Shown piece by piece: positions 6,852 to 14,992 of a DNA stretch of 25,709 bases. Numbering within the stretch: position 1 is the stretch's first letter; every line of letters begins with the position of its first letter. The translations under genes and the position numbers were made by a program. The notes beneath the pieces are model-generated. The model saw only the letters and a program-made list of their open reading frames with translations, was not told the origin of the DNA and did not search any database. Source of the DNA: Minisyncoccota bacterium. GTDB taxonomy: Bacteria; Patescibacteriota; Minisyncoccia; Moranbacterales; GCA-2747515. The DNA is taken from NCBI GenBank assembly GCA_938044295.1, contig CALIRC010000058.1:1-25709 (forward strand), given 5' to 3'.

Positions 6852-8213
6852 ATGACAAAAAAAAGCTCCACAACAAAAAAATTAAGTAAAAAATCTAAAA
6901 ATGAACCGAAAAATGACGTCCAAAAAAAAATCCCCTCAAAAAAAGTGAAAGCACAAATAATTGAAGTAAAAGCGCGTGAAATACTCGATTCCCGAGGAAA
7001 CCCTACAGTGGAAGCAGAGGTTTATCTTGCAGATGGATCCAAAGCATGGGCGCAAGTACCCAGCGGTGCCTCAACTGGAAGTGGTGAAGCTTTGGAGTTG
7101 CGCGATGGTGACCCACATCGATTCCATGGTAAGGGCGTTTTATATGCAGTGAAAAACATTAATGTAGAAATTGCAAATCTAGTTATTGGCATGGATGCAA
7201 CTAATCAAAAAGCCATTGACGATGCAATGATTCATCTAGATGGAAGTGAAAATAAGTCTCGTCTTGGCGCTAATGCAATTTTAGCAGTGTCGCTTGCTGT
7301 GTGCAGAGCAGCTTCTGTTAGTAAAAAACTACCACTATATAAATACATTGCATCGATTTGTTACGCAAAAAATAAGTGCACGCTACCCATTCCAATGTTT
7401 AATATAATAAACGGAGGGGCGCATGCAGATAGTGGATTAGCAATTCAAGAATACAAGCTCATTCCAAATGGTATTAAGTCATTTAAAGAACAGTATCGTA
7501 CTGGATCAGAAATTTTCCATTCATTGAAGAAGCTCTTGGCGGATGGGGGTATGGTTACAGCAGTCGGGGATGAGGGTGGGTTTGCTCCACGACTAGAAAA
7601 TAATGAAGAACCGCTTGCAGAAATTGCCCATGCAGCACAGATGGCTGGATATGAAATGGGAAAAGATGTAAATATTGGAATCGATGCTGCGGCAAATTTT
7701 TTCTATAAAGAAAAGTGTGGTCACTACGCTTTTGAGTTGGAAAAGCAAGCAATGACCGAGCAGGAATTACTAGAGGTCTACGATGTATGGATTACAAATA
7801 AACATCTCATTTCAATAGAGGACGGTTTACGTGAAGATGATTGGGATGGCTGGAGTCGTATGCATAAAAAACTTGGAACTAAGGCGATGATAATTGGTGA
7901 TGACTTATTAGTAACCAATGAGAAGCGATTAAAAAAAGCAATCGAAAAAAAGGCATGTAACGCAGTACTCATCAAACCAAATCAGATTGGCACCTTAAGC
8001 GAGACGCTTGCATGTATGCAACTAGCAAAAAGAAATAACATCAAAACAATTGTTTCCCACCGTAGTGGCGAAACCATTGATGATTTCATTGCTGATTTAT
8101 CGGTGGGAACACAAGCTGACTATATAAAAACTGGATCACTCTCACGAGGCGAAAGGCTCGCAAAATACAACCGTCTATTAGCTATCGAAGAACAACTAAA
8201 GACGAAAAAATAA
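6852..8213 (+). CDS. eno: Enolase with Lys-rich N-terminal extension
   Basis: Phosphopyruvate hydratase interconverts 2-phosphoglycerate and phosphoenolpyruvate in lower glycolysis. From the ATG at 6852 it is 453 residues; upstream in-frame starts lie in or before the promoter and are rejected. Visible motifs are ILDSRGNPTVE, the mobile loop GASTG (72-76), FNIINGGAHAD, GDEGGFAP, SIEDGL, GDDL, LIKPNQIGT (catalytic Lys) and VSHRSGET, so the Mg-binding and catalytic residues are present. About 34 Lys/Ser-rich residues precede the family start at KVKAQIIEVKAREILDSRG; bacterial enolases normally lack this. It occupies, with the next three genes, the place where secY-adk-map usually stand. Moonlighting or RNA binding of the tail is speculation. 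Confidence 0.97.
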   Translation: MTKKSSTTKKLSKKSKNEPKNDVQKKIPSKKVKAQIIEVKAREILDSRGNPTVEAEVYLADGSKAWAQVPSGASTGSGEALELRDGDPHRFHGKGVLYAVKNINVEIANLVIGMDATNQKAIDDAMIHLDGSENKSRLGANAILAVSLAVCRAASVSKKLPLYKYIASICYAKNKCTLPIPMFNIINGGAHADSGLAIQEYKLIPNGIKSFKEQYRTGSEIFHSLKKLLADGGMVTAVGDEGGFAPRLENNEEPLAEIAHAAQMAGYEMGKDVNIGIDAAANFFYKEKCGHYAFELEKQAMTEQELLEVYDVWITNKHLISIEDGLREDDWDGWSRMHKKLGTKAMIIGDDLLVTNEKRLKKAIEKKACNAVLIKPNQIGTLSETLACMQLAKRNNIKTIVSHRSGETIDDFIADLSVGTQADYIKTGSLSRGERLAKYNRLLAIEEQLKTKK

Positions 8214-8267
8214 GTAATAACGAAGTGAGGAGTTGTCAGAAGCAAATGAGGGTAAAAGAATAGAATT

Positions 8268-9314
8268 ATGTTGAAAAAGCAATCAAAAAAAAATCAAGCA
8301 GTTCTTTGTATTGGCTCAATGGGAAAGGATATATTCTTTCCTTTGGAAGCAACTGAAAAAGATAGTAAAAAGACAGCTGAAGAAAGGGTCTGGACTTTTA
8401 ACTTTGGTGCAAAAATCCATGTAGAAGATCGTTATCTTGCGCCAGGTGGATGTGCATGCAATGTAAGCGTTGGCCTTTCTCGCTTAGGCATTAGTGGTGC
8501 AGCATACGGCATTACAGGTGATGATGAAGTTGGAAAGTGGATAAAAAATACACTCCACGTGGAAGGAGTGGAAACATCGGATGTGGTTAAAATAGAGAAA
8601 AAAAACAGTGATATCTCAATGATTCTTATCGACAAAAACTCAGGCGAGCGAACAATCTTTGTCAATAGAGATGTTGGGGAAAACCTCCAGCTCAAACTGA
8701 AAGAAATCGCATTGCCAGGATGGATTTTTGTCGGTTCTCTTTACGGAGAGGAGATACTTGACAACATGAAACAAATTCACTACTTTGTTGCTAGTAGCAA
8801 AACACGACTAATCTATAATCCAAGTATGCACAATATAAAGACACAGCCGCGGATGGTCTGGGATCTGATACACCATGCAAGCCTTCTTTTTCTCAACAGA
8901 ACAGAAGCCCGGGAAATAATTACACAGATTGTACTGAGTAATGATTCAAAGTATAATAAAGAAGATCTCAAGGATGATAAAAAAATACTCAAAATACTTG
9001 CAAAGCAATCTGGGAAAGACGCTTCCGTAATCATGACATGTGGACCTGAGGGTGCTTTAGCAATAAAAGAAGATAAATGCTATCACGTTGACACAAGACA
9101 ACAGTCTGTAGTGGACGCTACCGGAGCTGGTGATGCATTTGCGAGTGGATTCATAGCAGCTCACCACAAGAAAAGCGAAATAGAAGAAAGTTTGAGGTGG
9201 GGAGCGGCAAATAGTCATAGTGTAATTGGGTACTATGGAGCTCACAAAGGACTCCTAAAATCAACTTTAATAAAGCAGGAGGCAGAATACTTCAAAACTA
9301 CCTTACTCAAATAA
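8268..9314 (+). CDS. PfkB/ribokinase-family sugar kinase
   Basis: 348 residues of the PfkB family, which phosphorylates sugars or nucleosides with ATP. The two family signatures are visible: the N-terminal Gly-rich PGGCACN (59-65) followed by VSVGLSRLG, and the C-terminal DATGAGDAF (283-291) containing the catalytic Asp and the anion hole, then ASGFIAAH. ITGDDEVGKW and MTCGPEGALAIKED also fit. An extra ~35 residues near the N-terminus (EATEKDSKK...VWTFNFGAKI) form the lid region. The substrate cannot be read from the sequence: adenosine, ribose, fructose or fructose-6-phosphate are all possible. It lies 54 nt after eno, so co-transcription is likely, which mildly favours a role in central carbon metabolism (inference). 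Confidence 0.9.
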   Translation: MLKKQSKKNQAVLCIGSMGKDIFFPLEATEKDSKKTAEERVWTFNFGAKIHVEDRYLAPGGCACNVSVGLSRLGISGAAYGITGDDEVGKWIKNTLHVEGVETSDVVKIEKKNSDISMILIDKNSGERTIFVNRDVGENLQLKLKEIALPGWIFVGSLYGEEILDNMKQIHYFVASSKTRLIYNPSMHNIKTQPRMVWDLIHHASLLFLNRTEAREIITQIVLSNDSKYNKEDLKDDKKILKILAKQSGKDASVIMTCGPEGALAIKEDKCYHVDTRQQSVVDATGAGDAFASGFIAAHHKKSEIEESLRWGAANSHSVIGYYGAHKGLLKSTLIKQEAEYFKTTLLK

Positions 9315-9349
9315 GGGGTGACAAATGAAAAAAGCTATATAGCGTATCT

Positions 9350-10612
9350 ATGGGATTACTTGAAAAATTTACAGACAAAAAACATCGTGAGAAGTACTAC
9401 TTGTCATTAGACATAGGGACAGAAGTCGTTAAAGCCCTTGTTTTCTCCGTAGATGAAAAAACAAAGAAAGGTATTGTAATAGGCGCTGCTCGCGTTCCAC
9501 AAGACACTGGAAACATGCAAAGTGGGGCAATCTCAAGTATTAGTGGCGTAATAGCTACAGCACGTGCAGCAATTGATTTAGCCCAGGAGCAAGCAAACGT
9601 AGGACGTGTACAACAAGTTGTAATTGGAATTGCGGGAGAGCTCGTCAAAGGAACAACAACAACCGTGCATTATGAAAGACCTCAACCTGATGAACGTATC
9701 GATCTAGCAGAGCTAAAAAACATCGTCCAAAAGGTACAATGGAAAGCCTACGAACGAATTAAAGAACAAATCATTTGGGAACTAGGAGATGAAGTTGATG
9801 TTCGTCTTATAAATGCAGCAATTGTAGACGTAAAGATAGATGGTTATCGTATTACAAACCCACTGAACTTTCAGGGGAAAAAAGTATCTATTGGTATATT
9901 TAATGCTTACGCTCCAATGATTCATCTCGGTGCAATTCACACAATTGCTGACGATTTGAAACTAGAAATCATTAGCGTAGCTGCAGAACCCTATGCAGTA
10001 TCATCATCTGTAGGACATGAAAATATAGCAGATTTTGGAGGAATTTTTATCGATATTGGTGGTGGGACTACAGATGTTGCAGTGGTAAGAAATGGAGGAC
10101 TCGAAGGAACAAAGATGTTTGCGATCGGTGGTCGCGCATTTACAAAACGTCTCGCATACGAGCTTGGTGTAAGTTCAGATGAAGCTGAACGAATCAAACA
10201 AAAATATTCTGTGGGACAACTAACCCAAGAACAAGCTGAAAAAGTGCATGAAATTGTAGCGCAGGATGCACTCGTGTGGCTTGGAGGAGTAGAATTATCT
10301 CTTGCAGAATTTGCTGAAAATGATCTATTGCCGTCGCAAATTTTTCTTTGTGGAGGGGGAAGTGCATTGCCAGAGCTTCGTCAAGCACTGCTAGGGGGTG
10401 AATGGGTGCGCAATCTTCCATTCAGCAAAACACCACAAGTAAGCTTCTTACAGCCGCGTGACGTCATAGCTATGACAGATACGACAAAGTCACTAAAAAG
10501 TCCACAGGATGTAACACCTCTCGCACTTGCAAATCTCGTAGTTGGGGTAGTCGATGAAGAGCGCGTTTTAGCGCAGATACTAAGGCGCGCGATGCGATCT
10601 ATTCAGGAATAA
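9350..10612 (+). CDS. FtsA-like actin-fold ATPase
   Basis: 420 residues, the length of FtsA (PilM is nearer 350). Actin/Hsp70-fold motifs are in order: phosphate-1 SLDIGTEVVKAL (19-30), an SHS2-type insert (~85-180) with VVIGIAGE and YRITNPLNFQGKKV, similar to FtsA domain 1C, then phosphate-2 FIDIGGGTTDVAV (233-245) and the adenosine motif IFLCGGGSALPEL. The last ~16 residues (LAQILRRAMRSIQE) could form an amphipathic membrane-binding helix like that of FtsA. FtsA tethers FtsZ to the membrane. No ftsZ is nearby; the next gene is a membrane protein with a baseplate-J-like region, so the pair may act together at the envelope. PilM is the main alternative. Confidence 0.85.
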   Translation: MGLLEKFTDKKHREKYYLSLDIGTEVVKALVFSVDEKTKKGIVIGAARVPQDTGNMQSGAISSISGVIATARAAIDLAQEQANVGRVQQVVIGIAGELVKGTTTTVHYERPQPDERIDLAELKNIVQKVQWKAYERIKEQIIWELGDEVDVRLINAAIVDVKIDGYRITNPLNFQGKKVSIGIFNAYAPMIHLGAIHTIADDLKLEIISVAAEPYAVSSSVGHENIADFGGIFIDIGGGTTDVAVVRNGGLEGTKMFAIGGRAFTKRLAYELGVSSDEAERIKQKYSVGQLTQEQAEKVHEIVAQDALVWLGGVELSLAEFAENDLLPSQIFLCGGGSALPELRQALLGGEWVRNLPFSKTPQVSFLQPRDVIAMTDTTKSLKSPQDVTPLALANLVVGVVDEERVLAQILRRAMRSIQE

Positions 10613-10651
10613 GAAACAAAACATGGTTTAGTAAGTCAGCTCAATATCCTG

Positions 10652-10657
10652 TATAAT
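10652..10657 (+). promoter_or_regulatory. Possible -10 box upstream of the baseplate-J-like gene
   Basis: A perfect TATAAT preceded by CTG lies 45 nt before the next ATG, in the 90-nt gap after the FtsA-like gene. No convincing -35 box is visible at the right distance, so this is only a candidate. Confidence 0.35.
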
Positions 10658-10702
10658 AAAAAATGCTACACAACAGTAAGGATTAACTACTATACGTTCA
10701 AC

Positions 10703-12622
10703 ATGAAAAACGAGTACTACAATTTGTACATCGATGCAGACGAAGAAGTTACGACAATTATAAGTCGACTCAGTTTAGCACGCGCACAGAATGTTGTCCT
10801 AATCGTACCGCAACATTCTCTCGTTCTCCAAAGTATTATCAATCTTAGACTACTTGCGCGGGAAGCCAAAAAACAACGCAAGAAAATAATGATTGTAACA
10901 CAGGATATCGATGGAATAGCCTTTGCTGGGCGTGTAGGAATACCCGCAATACCTCTACAAGAATGGAAAGAAAAAACACAAGAGGATGATATTGTGATAA
11001 CAAATGATCAATTCGACAATGTAGATACACCACAAACTACTAGCGTACTTGAAGAAAATGCAAACGGTAGCGCAGCTACACAAATCCCTCCTAAGTATCC
11101 AGCGAGAGTGCAAGGATCAATGGATATGGCAAGACAGAGACCTTCAACGCACACCCAAAGTAGGCCACAACAAAAAGCAGCATCTGTCGCACCACAAAAA
11201 GTACAGTGGCGAGAAAGAATGATTGATCACGTAAAAGAAGAAATTAAGCAGCCAGAAAGCGAATCTCCAAAATATAATAAAAAAACTTCATTACCAGAAA
11301 AACATCCTAGAGCCATTTCTCATCCAGAAATAAATGCACAAGACTCTAGTGTTATGCATAGCAAGAAATTGCCACGCGAAGCACAAAAAAAGAGAGAATA
11401 TAACACAAAAATAGAAAAAGAGTACAAAGAGAGTCTTACCGAAGAAGCTCCAGTGGTAAAAAAAATCCATCGGTTCGGCTGGTTTCTCATTTTTGCAAGT
11501 ACAATTGGTGTTATAGCGTTTTTACTGTTACCACTCAGTACGGTTACAGTAAGACTAGGTGACGCTTCTACAAGTGAGCGTATGGCAATTACCGCAAGAA
11601 CAAGTAATACTGAAGTCAACACAGAAAGAAAAATGATCCCCTTACGCTTACTGGAAAAGCAAATTACTAGAACAGTATCTATTCCAGCGACAGGAACAAA
11701 AGATTTAGACGCATCAAAGGCATATGGCACAATCACCATTTTCAATGAACTAAGTGAAAAACCACAAAGTCTTGTAGCAACAACTCGCTTCCAAGCAGAA
11801 GATGGTACCATTTTCAGGATTCAAAAAAACACAACTGTACCAGGCACAAAAAAGAGTGATGGTGAAGTAATACCAGGGGAAGTAACTGTAAGTGTGGTTG
11901 CAGACAAGTCTGGTCCTGAAAGTAATGTGCCAGCAGGAAAGTGGACAATTCCAGGTTTCAAAAATAATCCTCAAAAGTACAATGCTTTCTATGCTACAAG
12001 TGCAACTCAAATGACCGGGGGAAGTGTGGGTGGAAAAGATAGTACGGTTGTAACGAAAGACGATCTTGATAAAGTGCAAAGTCAAGCACAAGCAGATATT
12101 GAAGAATATTTTGCTTCACAACTGAAAGATCTCGTGCGTGAACAAGAAGTGTTGCTACCCGATGCAATCAGTTATGACATCTCCCGATCAGAAAGTACAC
12201 AACAAGAAGACACACCATCTGACGAAGCAAGCTATATAATTACTGCAGATGTCAAAGCATTGATCTTTAGCGAATCGGATCTCCTCTCCATCATCAAAAA
12301 TGGACCAGAGGGATTAGAAAATATTTCAAGAAATGAAATAAATTACGATACTATAAATACAGATTTCAAAGACGAGAAAATCGATCTCAAATTAAGTATG
12401 GATTTAAAAAGAGAATCAACTATCGACAAGGATAAATTTCAAGACGCTCTCAGGGGAAAAAAACACAGCGAAATTAAGGAAATTCTAAAAGAGAAGTACC
12501 CTTATGTAAATGACATCTCCATTAAAACCTATCCACCATTCCCAAGTTCAATCGGAGACCGATTCTCAAGGTACAAGTGGATGACAAGAATCACAACAGA
12601 AGAATCAACTAAAAATGAATAA
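10703..12622 (+). CDS. Membrane-anchored protein with baseplate-J-like extracytoplasmic region
   Basis: 639 residues in four parts. Residues 1-95 form a small alpha/beta domain (YNLYIDADEEVTTIISRL, then VVLIVPQHSLVLQSIINLRL and GRVGIPAI); as I recall, this resembles an N-terminal domain seen in many Patescibacteria proteins of unknown function. Residues ~100-250 are a polar Gln/Pro/Lys-rich, probably disordered linker. A single membrane helix lies at about 258-279 (FGWFLIFASTIGVIAFLLLP). Outside it, residues ~340-440 (YGTITIFNE, LVATTRFQAEDGTIFR, VPAGKWTIPGF, MTGGSVGG) resemble the baseplate J/gp47 family; a polar helical and beta region follows to the end. The predicted orientation puts the N-domain in the cytoplasm, next to the FtsA-like ATPase encoded 90 nt upstream. 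Function unknown; an envelope scaffold or a contractile-structure-like role is inference. Confidence 0.8.
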   Translation: MKNEYYNLYIDADEEVTTIISRLSLARAQNVVLIVPQHSLVLQSIINLRLLAREAKKQRKKIMIVTQDIDGIAFAGRVGIPAIPLQEWKEKTQEDDIVITNDQFDNVDTPQTTSVLEENANGSAATQIPPKYPARVQGSMDMARQRPSTHTQSRPQQKAASVAPQKVQWRERMIDHVKEEIKQPESESPKYNKKTSLPEKHPRAISHPEINAQDSSVMHSKKLPREAQKKREYNTKIEKEYKESLTEEAPVVKKIHRFGWFLIFASTIGVIAFLLLPLSTVTVRLGDASTSERMAITARTSNTEVNTERKMIPLRLLEKQITRTVSIPATGTKDLDASKAYGTITIFNELSEKPQSLVATTRFQAEDGTIFRIQKNTTVPGTKKSDGEVIPGEVTVSVVADKSGPESNVPAGKWTIPGFKNNPQKYNAFYATSATQMTGGSVGGKDSTVVTKDDLDKVQSQAQADIEEYFASQLKDLVREQEVLLPDAISYDISRSESTQQEDTPSDEASYIITADVKALIFSESDLLSIIKNGPEGLENISRNEINYDTINTDFKDEKIDLKLSMDLKRESTIDKDKFQDALRGKKHSEIKEILKEKYPYVNDISIKTYPPFPSSIGDRFSRYKWMTRITTEESTKNE

Positions 12623-12711
12623 TAGCAAATACGCATCAATACTCTCATGTCTTAAACTATTTTGAAATCCAGGAACAAAAAAAACAATTTGCAGCAAAAA
12701 ATGATGTGCAC

Positions 12712-12739
12712 TTGACAGATTTCAATGGTCTGGTAGTAT
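12712..12739 (+). promoter_or_regulatory. Strong promoter of the infA-rpsI operon
   Basis: A perfect TTGACA at 12712-12717 and TAGTAT at 12734-12739 with a 16-bp spacer; TGG immediately before the -10 box gives an extended -10. It would start transcription near 12746, upstream of infA-rpmJ-rpsM-rpsK-rpsD-rpoA-rplQ-rplM-rpsI, which show no terminator until 17255. Confidence 0.8.
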
Positions 12740-12770
12740 GGTTATACAAGTAAAGATTGCACATAGCACT

Positions 12771-12837
12771 AAGAGGTTTTTCACTAGAATACAGGATTTA
12801 GGAATGAATGACGACCAAAAACCCCTCTTAATTTTTT
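12771..12837 (+). promoter_or_regulatory. Terminator-like hairpin in the infA leader (possible attenuator)
   Basis: AAGAGG (12771-12776) pairs with CCTCTT (12824-12829), and the following T5 pairs with A5 (12817-12821) with a two-base CC bulge; the loop is about 35 nt. The stem is followed by AATTTTTTG, an intrinsic-terminator-like T-run. Because it lies between the promoter and infA it would attenuate the whole operon. The 12822-12830 arm can also pair with TAAGGGAGGG at 12857-12866, which would give an alternative fold. Confidence 0.5.
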
Positions 12838-12951
12838 GTGCTACAATAACCTTTCCTAAGGGAGGGAATAACTATACAAACCAAAATAACAACACAACAA
12901 AAGGTCATCTGACAAAATTATTTACAAAGACCATCAGATTTCATAATAATC

Positions 12952-13179
12952 ATGGACAAAAAAGACAAAAAAAAAGAAACAATAACGATGGAAGGGGTCG
13001 TAACAGAAATGCTACCAAATGCAACATTTAACGTTAAGCTTGACAATGGACATGAAGTTCTTGCTCATATCTCAGGTCGAATGCGAGTACACTATATCCG
13101 CCTTCTCCTTGGGGATCGTGTAGTCCTAGACATGAGTCCTTACGACCTCACTAAGGGACGTATCACGAAAAGACTTTGA
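12952..13179 (+). CDS. infA: Translation initiation factor IF-1
   Basis: 75 residues, an S1-like OB-fold protein that occupies the 30S A site during initiation. The body is canonical: MEGVVTEMLPNATFNVKLDN, GHEVLAHISGRMRVHYIRLL, GDRVVLDMSPYDLTKGRI. The N-terminus has a short Lys-rich run (MDKKDKKKETI) where most IF-1 proteins have MAKEDxI. It ends with TGA at the normal length, showing that TGA is a stop in this genome. It is the first gene of the operon after a ~206-nt leader and is followed by rpmJ after 37 nt. Confidence 0.97.
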   Translation: MDKKDKKKETITMEGVVTEMLPNATFNVKLDNGHEVLAHISGRMRVHYIRLLLGDRVVLDMSPYDLTKGRITKRL

Positions 13180-13216
13180 ATTACAATGTCACACCAAAAA
13201 ACCATAGAAAATATTT

Positions 13217-13330
13217 ATGAAAGTCAGAGCATCAGTCAAAAAGATTTGCAAGCAATGTAAAGTGATAAGACGCAGTCGCTGTGTTTATGTTATTTGCGTA
13301 AACCCAAAACATAAGCAAAGACAGGGCTAA
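13217..13330 (+). CDS. rpmJ: Large-subunit ribosomal protein bL36 (L36), zinc-binding form
   Basis: 37 residues, exactly the family length: MKVRASVKKICKQCKVIRR and a Cys/His end ICVNPKHKQRQG. The zinc ligands C11, C14, C27 and H32 are in place (C-x2-C-x12-C-x4-H), and an extra Cys lies at 22. bL36 stabilises 23S rRNA near the base of the L7/L12 stalk. It lies between infA and rpsM, its conserved place. Confidence 0.98.
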   Translation: MKVRASVKKICKQCKVIRRSRCVYVICVNPKHKQRQG

Positions 13331-13357
13331 AAAACACTAATAATTCACGTCATCCCT

Positions 13358-13744
13358 ATGATTCGTATCTCAGGTATAAACATTCCAGATAATAAACGTA
13401 TTGAAATTGCTCTTACGTATATCTATGGCATTGGACGAAGCACAAGTCAGAAAATTCTTTCTGAAGTGGGTATCGATCCAAACATACGATCAAAAGATAT
13501 CTCTGAATCTGATGCACAGAAGCTTCGTGAAAAAATTGAAAAAGACTACAATGTAGAAGGTGAGCTACGATATAAAGTGAAAATGAATATCAGACGTCTA
13601 GTAGATATCGGTTGTTACAGAGGTACGCGACATCAGAAAAAACTACCGGTACGAGGGCAACGAACAAAGACAAATAATCGAACTGTACGTGGAAATAAAC
13701 GCGTTACAATGGGTAGTGGAAAGATTGCTGTATCAAAGACCTAG
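13358..13744 (+). CDS. rpsM: Small-subunit ribosomal protein uS13 (S13)
   Basis: 128 residues, slightly longer than usual. uS13 sits in the 30S head, contacts the P-site tRNA with its C-terminal tail and bridges to uL5. Seen: MIRISGINIPDNKRIEIALTYIYGIG (with the H2TH-type helix region), EGELRYKVKMNIRRLVDIGCYRG, and the basic tail RHQKKLPVRGQRTKTNNRT. Another 13 residues follow the usual end. It lies 27 nt after rpmJ, in the conserved alpha-operon order. Confidence 0.98.
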   Translation: MIRISGINIPDNKRIEIALTYIYGIGRSTSQKILSEVGIDPNIRSKDISESDAQKLREKIEKDYNVEGELRYKVKMNIRRLVDIGCYRGTRHQKKLPVRGQRTKTNNRTVRGNKRVTMGSGKIAVSKT

Positions 13745-13786
13745 AAATTAAGACAACTCAAGTTAAACGTCCAATTCAATAAATCT

Positions 13787-14266
13787 ATGACTGATTCGAA
13801 AGCACAATCCGAAGAAAAAAAGCCAGTCGCATCAAAAACTGCAACTGAAGCAAATACTACGCATGAAGAAGTAGCTAAAACTGCAGTTTTGCCACCGAAG
13901 AAAAAGAAAGGTAACCGTCAAGTAACGAAAGGCCAAGTACGAATTCAATCAACATACAACAATACAATTGTAACCGTTACAGACCTTAATGGTGCAACAC
14001 TTGGGTGGGCAAGCGCAGGACTTCTTGGATTCAAAGGCGCGAAGAAATCAACACCATATGCCGCTTCTCAGGTTGTAGCAAATGTAGTAGAAAAAATTGC
14101 AAAACACAATGTAAAAGAATTGCAAGTATTTGTTAAAGGCGTAGGTAGCGGACGAGATGCAGCTATTCGTGCATTTGCTGCACAAGGTTTTGATATCTCA
14201 CTAATAAAAGATACTACACCAATTCCACACAACGGGTGTCGCAAAAGAAAACCACGTCGAGTATAG
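13787..14266 (+). CDS. rpsK: Small-subunit ribosomal protein uS11 (S11) with N-terminal extension
   Basis: 159 residues against about 128 for the family. uS11 is in the 30S platform next to the E-site mRNA. The core begins near residue 45 with QVTKGQVRIQSTYNNTIVTVTD, and has GWASAGLLGFKGAKKSTPYAAS, VKGVGSGRDAAIRA and the hallmark end DTTPIPHNGCRKRKPRRV. The first ~43 residues are an Ala/Thr/Lys-rich low-complexity tail. It is 42 nt after rpsM and 55 nt before rpsD. A T-poor hairpin (AGCTCT..AAAAAAAATAGCT) near the stop looks too weak for a terminator. Confidence 0.97.
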   Translation: MTDSKAQSEEKKPVASKTATEANTTHEEVAKTAVLPPKKKKGNRQVTKGQVRIQSTYNNTIVTVTDLNGATLGWASAGLLGFKGAKKSTPYAASQVVANVVEKIAKHNVKELQVFVKGVGSGRDAAIRAFAAQGFDISLIKDTTPIPHNGCRKRKPRRV

Positions 14267-14321
14267 CTCTAAAAAAAATAGCTTTATAATAACATTTATT
14301 TCTACGTAACACTGTAATACT

Positions 14322-14942
14322 ATGGCAAGGTACAGAGGACCAAAAGCAAAGATCTGCCGAAGATTCGGCGAAAACATTTACGGCAATGACAAGTATGCCA
14401 AGATTTTAGCGAGCAAAGGCTACGCTCCTGGTATGCATGGAAAAAAATTCGGCAGAAACATCAGTGAGTATGGAAAGCAATTACTCATGAAACAAAAAGC
14501 CAAATACGTCTATGGTATTCTCGAAAAGCAGTTTCGTAAGCACTATGAAGACATAAAAAATAAGCCAGGTGTTACAGGAGATTTATTACTTGCAAGGTTA
14601 GAGCAGAGACTTGATAATGTCACATACCGTCTTGGCTTGGCAAATACGCGACCACAAGCACGTCAAATAGTCAATCATGGAATGATCTATGTGAATGGAA
14701 AAAAAGTAACGATTCCTTCATATGCAGTTAAGGTAGGTGACGAAGTCTCACTAAACCCAAACAAAGCTAAAAACGGCTATTTTAAGAATCAGGAACAATA
14801 CACAAAAGCTAAGAAAAATGTACCTTCTTGGATGCAAATGGACGCAAAGGTGATGACAGGAAAAATTCTCACTCTACCTAGTAAGGATCATTTTGACGCA
14901 AACATTGATGCTTCAGTTATTGTAGAGTTTTATTCCAAATAA
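14322..14942 (+). CDS. rpsD: Small-subunit ribosomal protein uS4 (S4), zinc-free form
   Basis: 206 residues, normal for uS4, the 16S rRNA 5'-domain primary binder at the mRNA entry channel and the usual repressor of the alpha operon. Visible: MARYRGPKAKICRRFGENIYG, PGMHGKKFGRNISEYGKQL, and the S4 RNA-binding domain LEQRLDNVTYRLGLANTRPQ followed by ARQIVNHGMIYVNGKKVTIP. Only one Cys lies in the N-terminal region, so this is the zinc-free type, unlike uS14, bL31 and bL36 in the same window. It ends with FYSK as is common. rpoA follows after 50 nt. Confidence 0.98.
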   Translation: MARYRGPKAKICRRFGENIYGNDKYAKILASKGYAPGMHGKKFGRNISEYGKQLLMKQKAKYVYGILEKQFRKHYEDIKNKPGVTGDLLLARLEQRLDNVTYRLGLANTRPQARQIVNHGMIYVNGKKVTIPSYAVKVGDEVSLNPNKAKNGYFKNQEQYTKAKKNVPSWMQMDAKVMTGKILTLPSKDHFDANIDASVIVEFYSK

Positions 14943-14992
14943 CATTTTTCGTGGACCTACACGATTTATAAAAAAAATAATAAGCTACGACT

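Larger units (their letters stand above)
12623..12951 (+). other. 329-nt intergenic region: infA operon promoter and leader
   Basis: From 12623 to about 12711 I see no gene and no terminator for the preceding gene. From 12712 it holds the infA promoter and a leader of about 206 nt. That leader contains a terminator-like hairpin (12771-12837), a small hairpin at 12850-12865 (CCTTTC with GGGAGG), and complementary segments ATCTGA/TCAGAT shortly before the infA start. A 97-codon frame starting at 12738 is not credible because it begins inside the promoter and shifts into infA. Confidence 0.7.

Noticed and set aside
12738..13031. 97-codon plus-strand frame before infA
   Set aside because: It starts inside the -10 box of the infA promoter, has no ribosome binding site, and runs out of frame into infA.
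12952..13179. Use of the UGA=Gly code (code 25)
   Set aside because: infA ends in TGA at canonical length, the 12-codon minicistron also ends in TGA, the tRNA-Trp anticodon is CCA, and no conserved gene contains an in-frame TGA.
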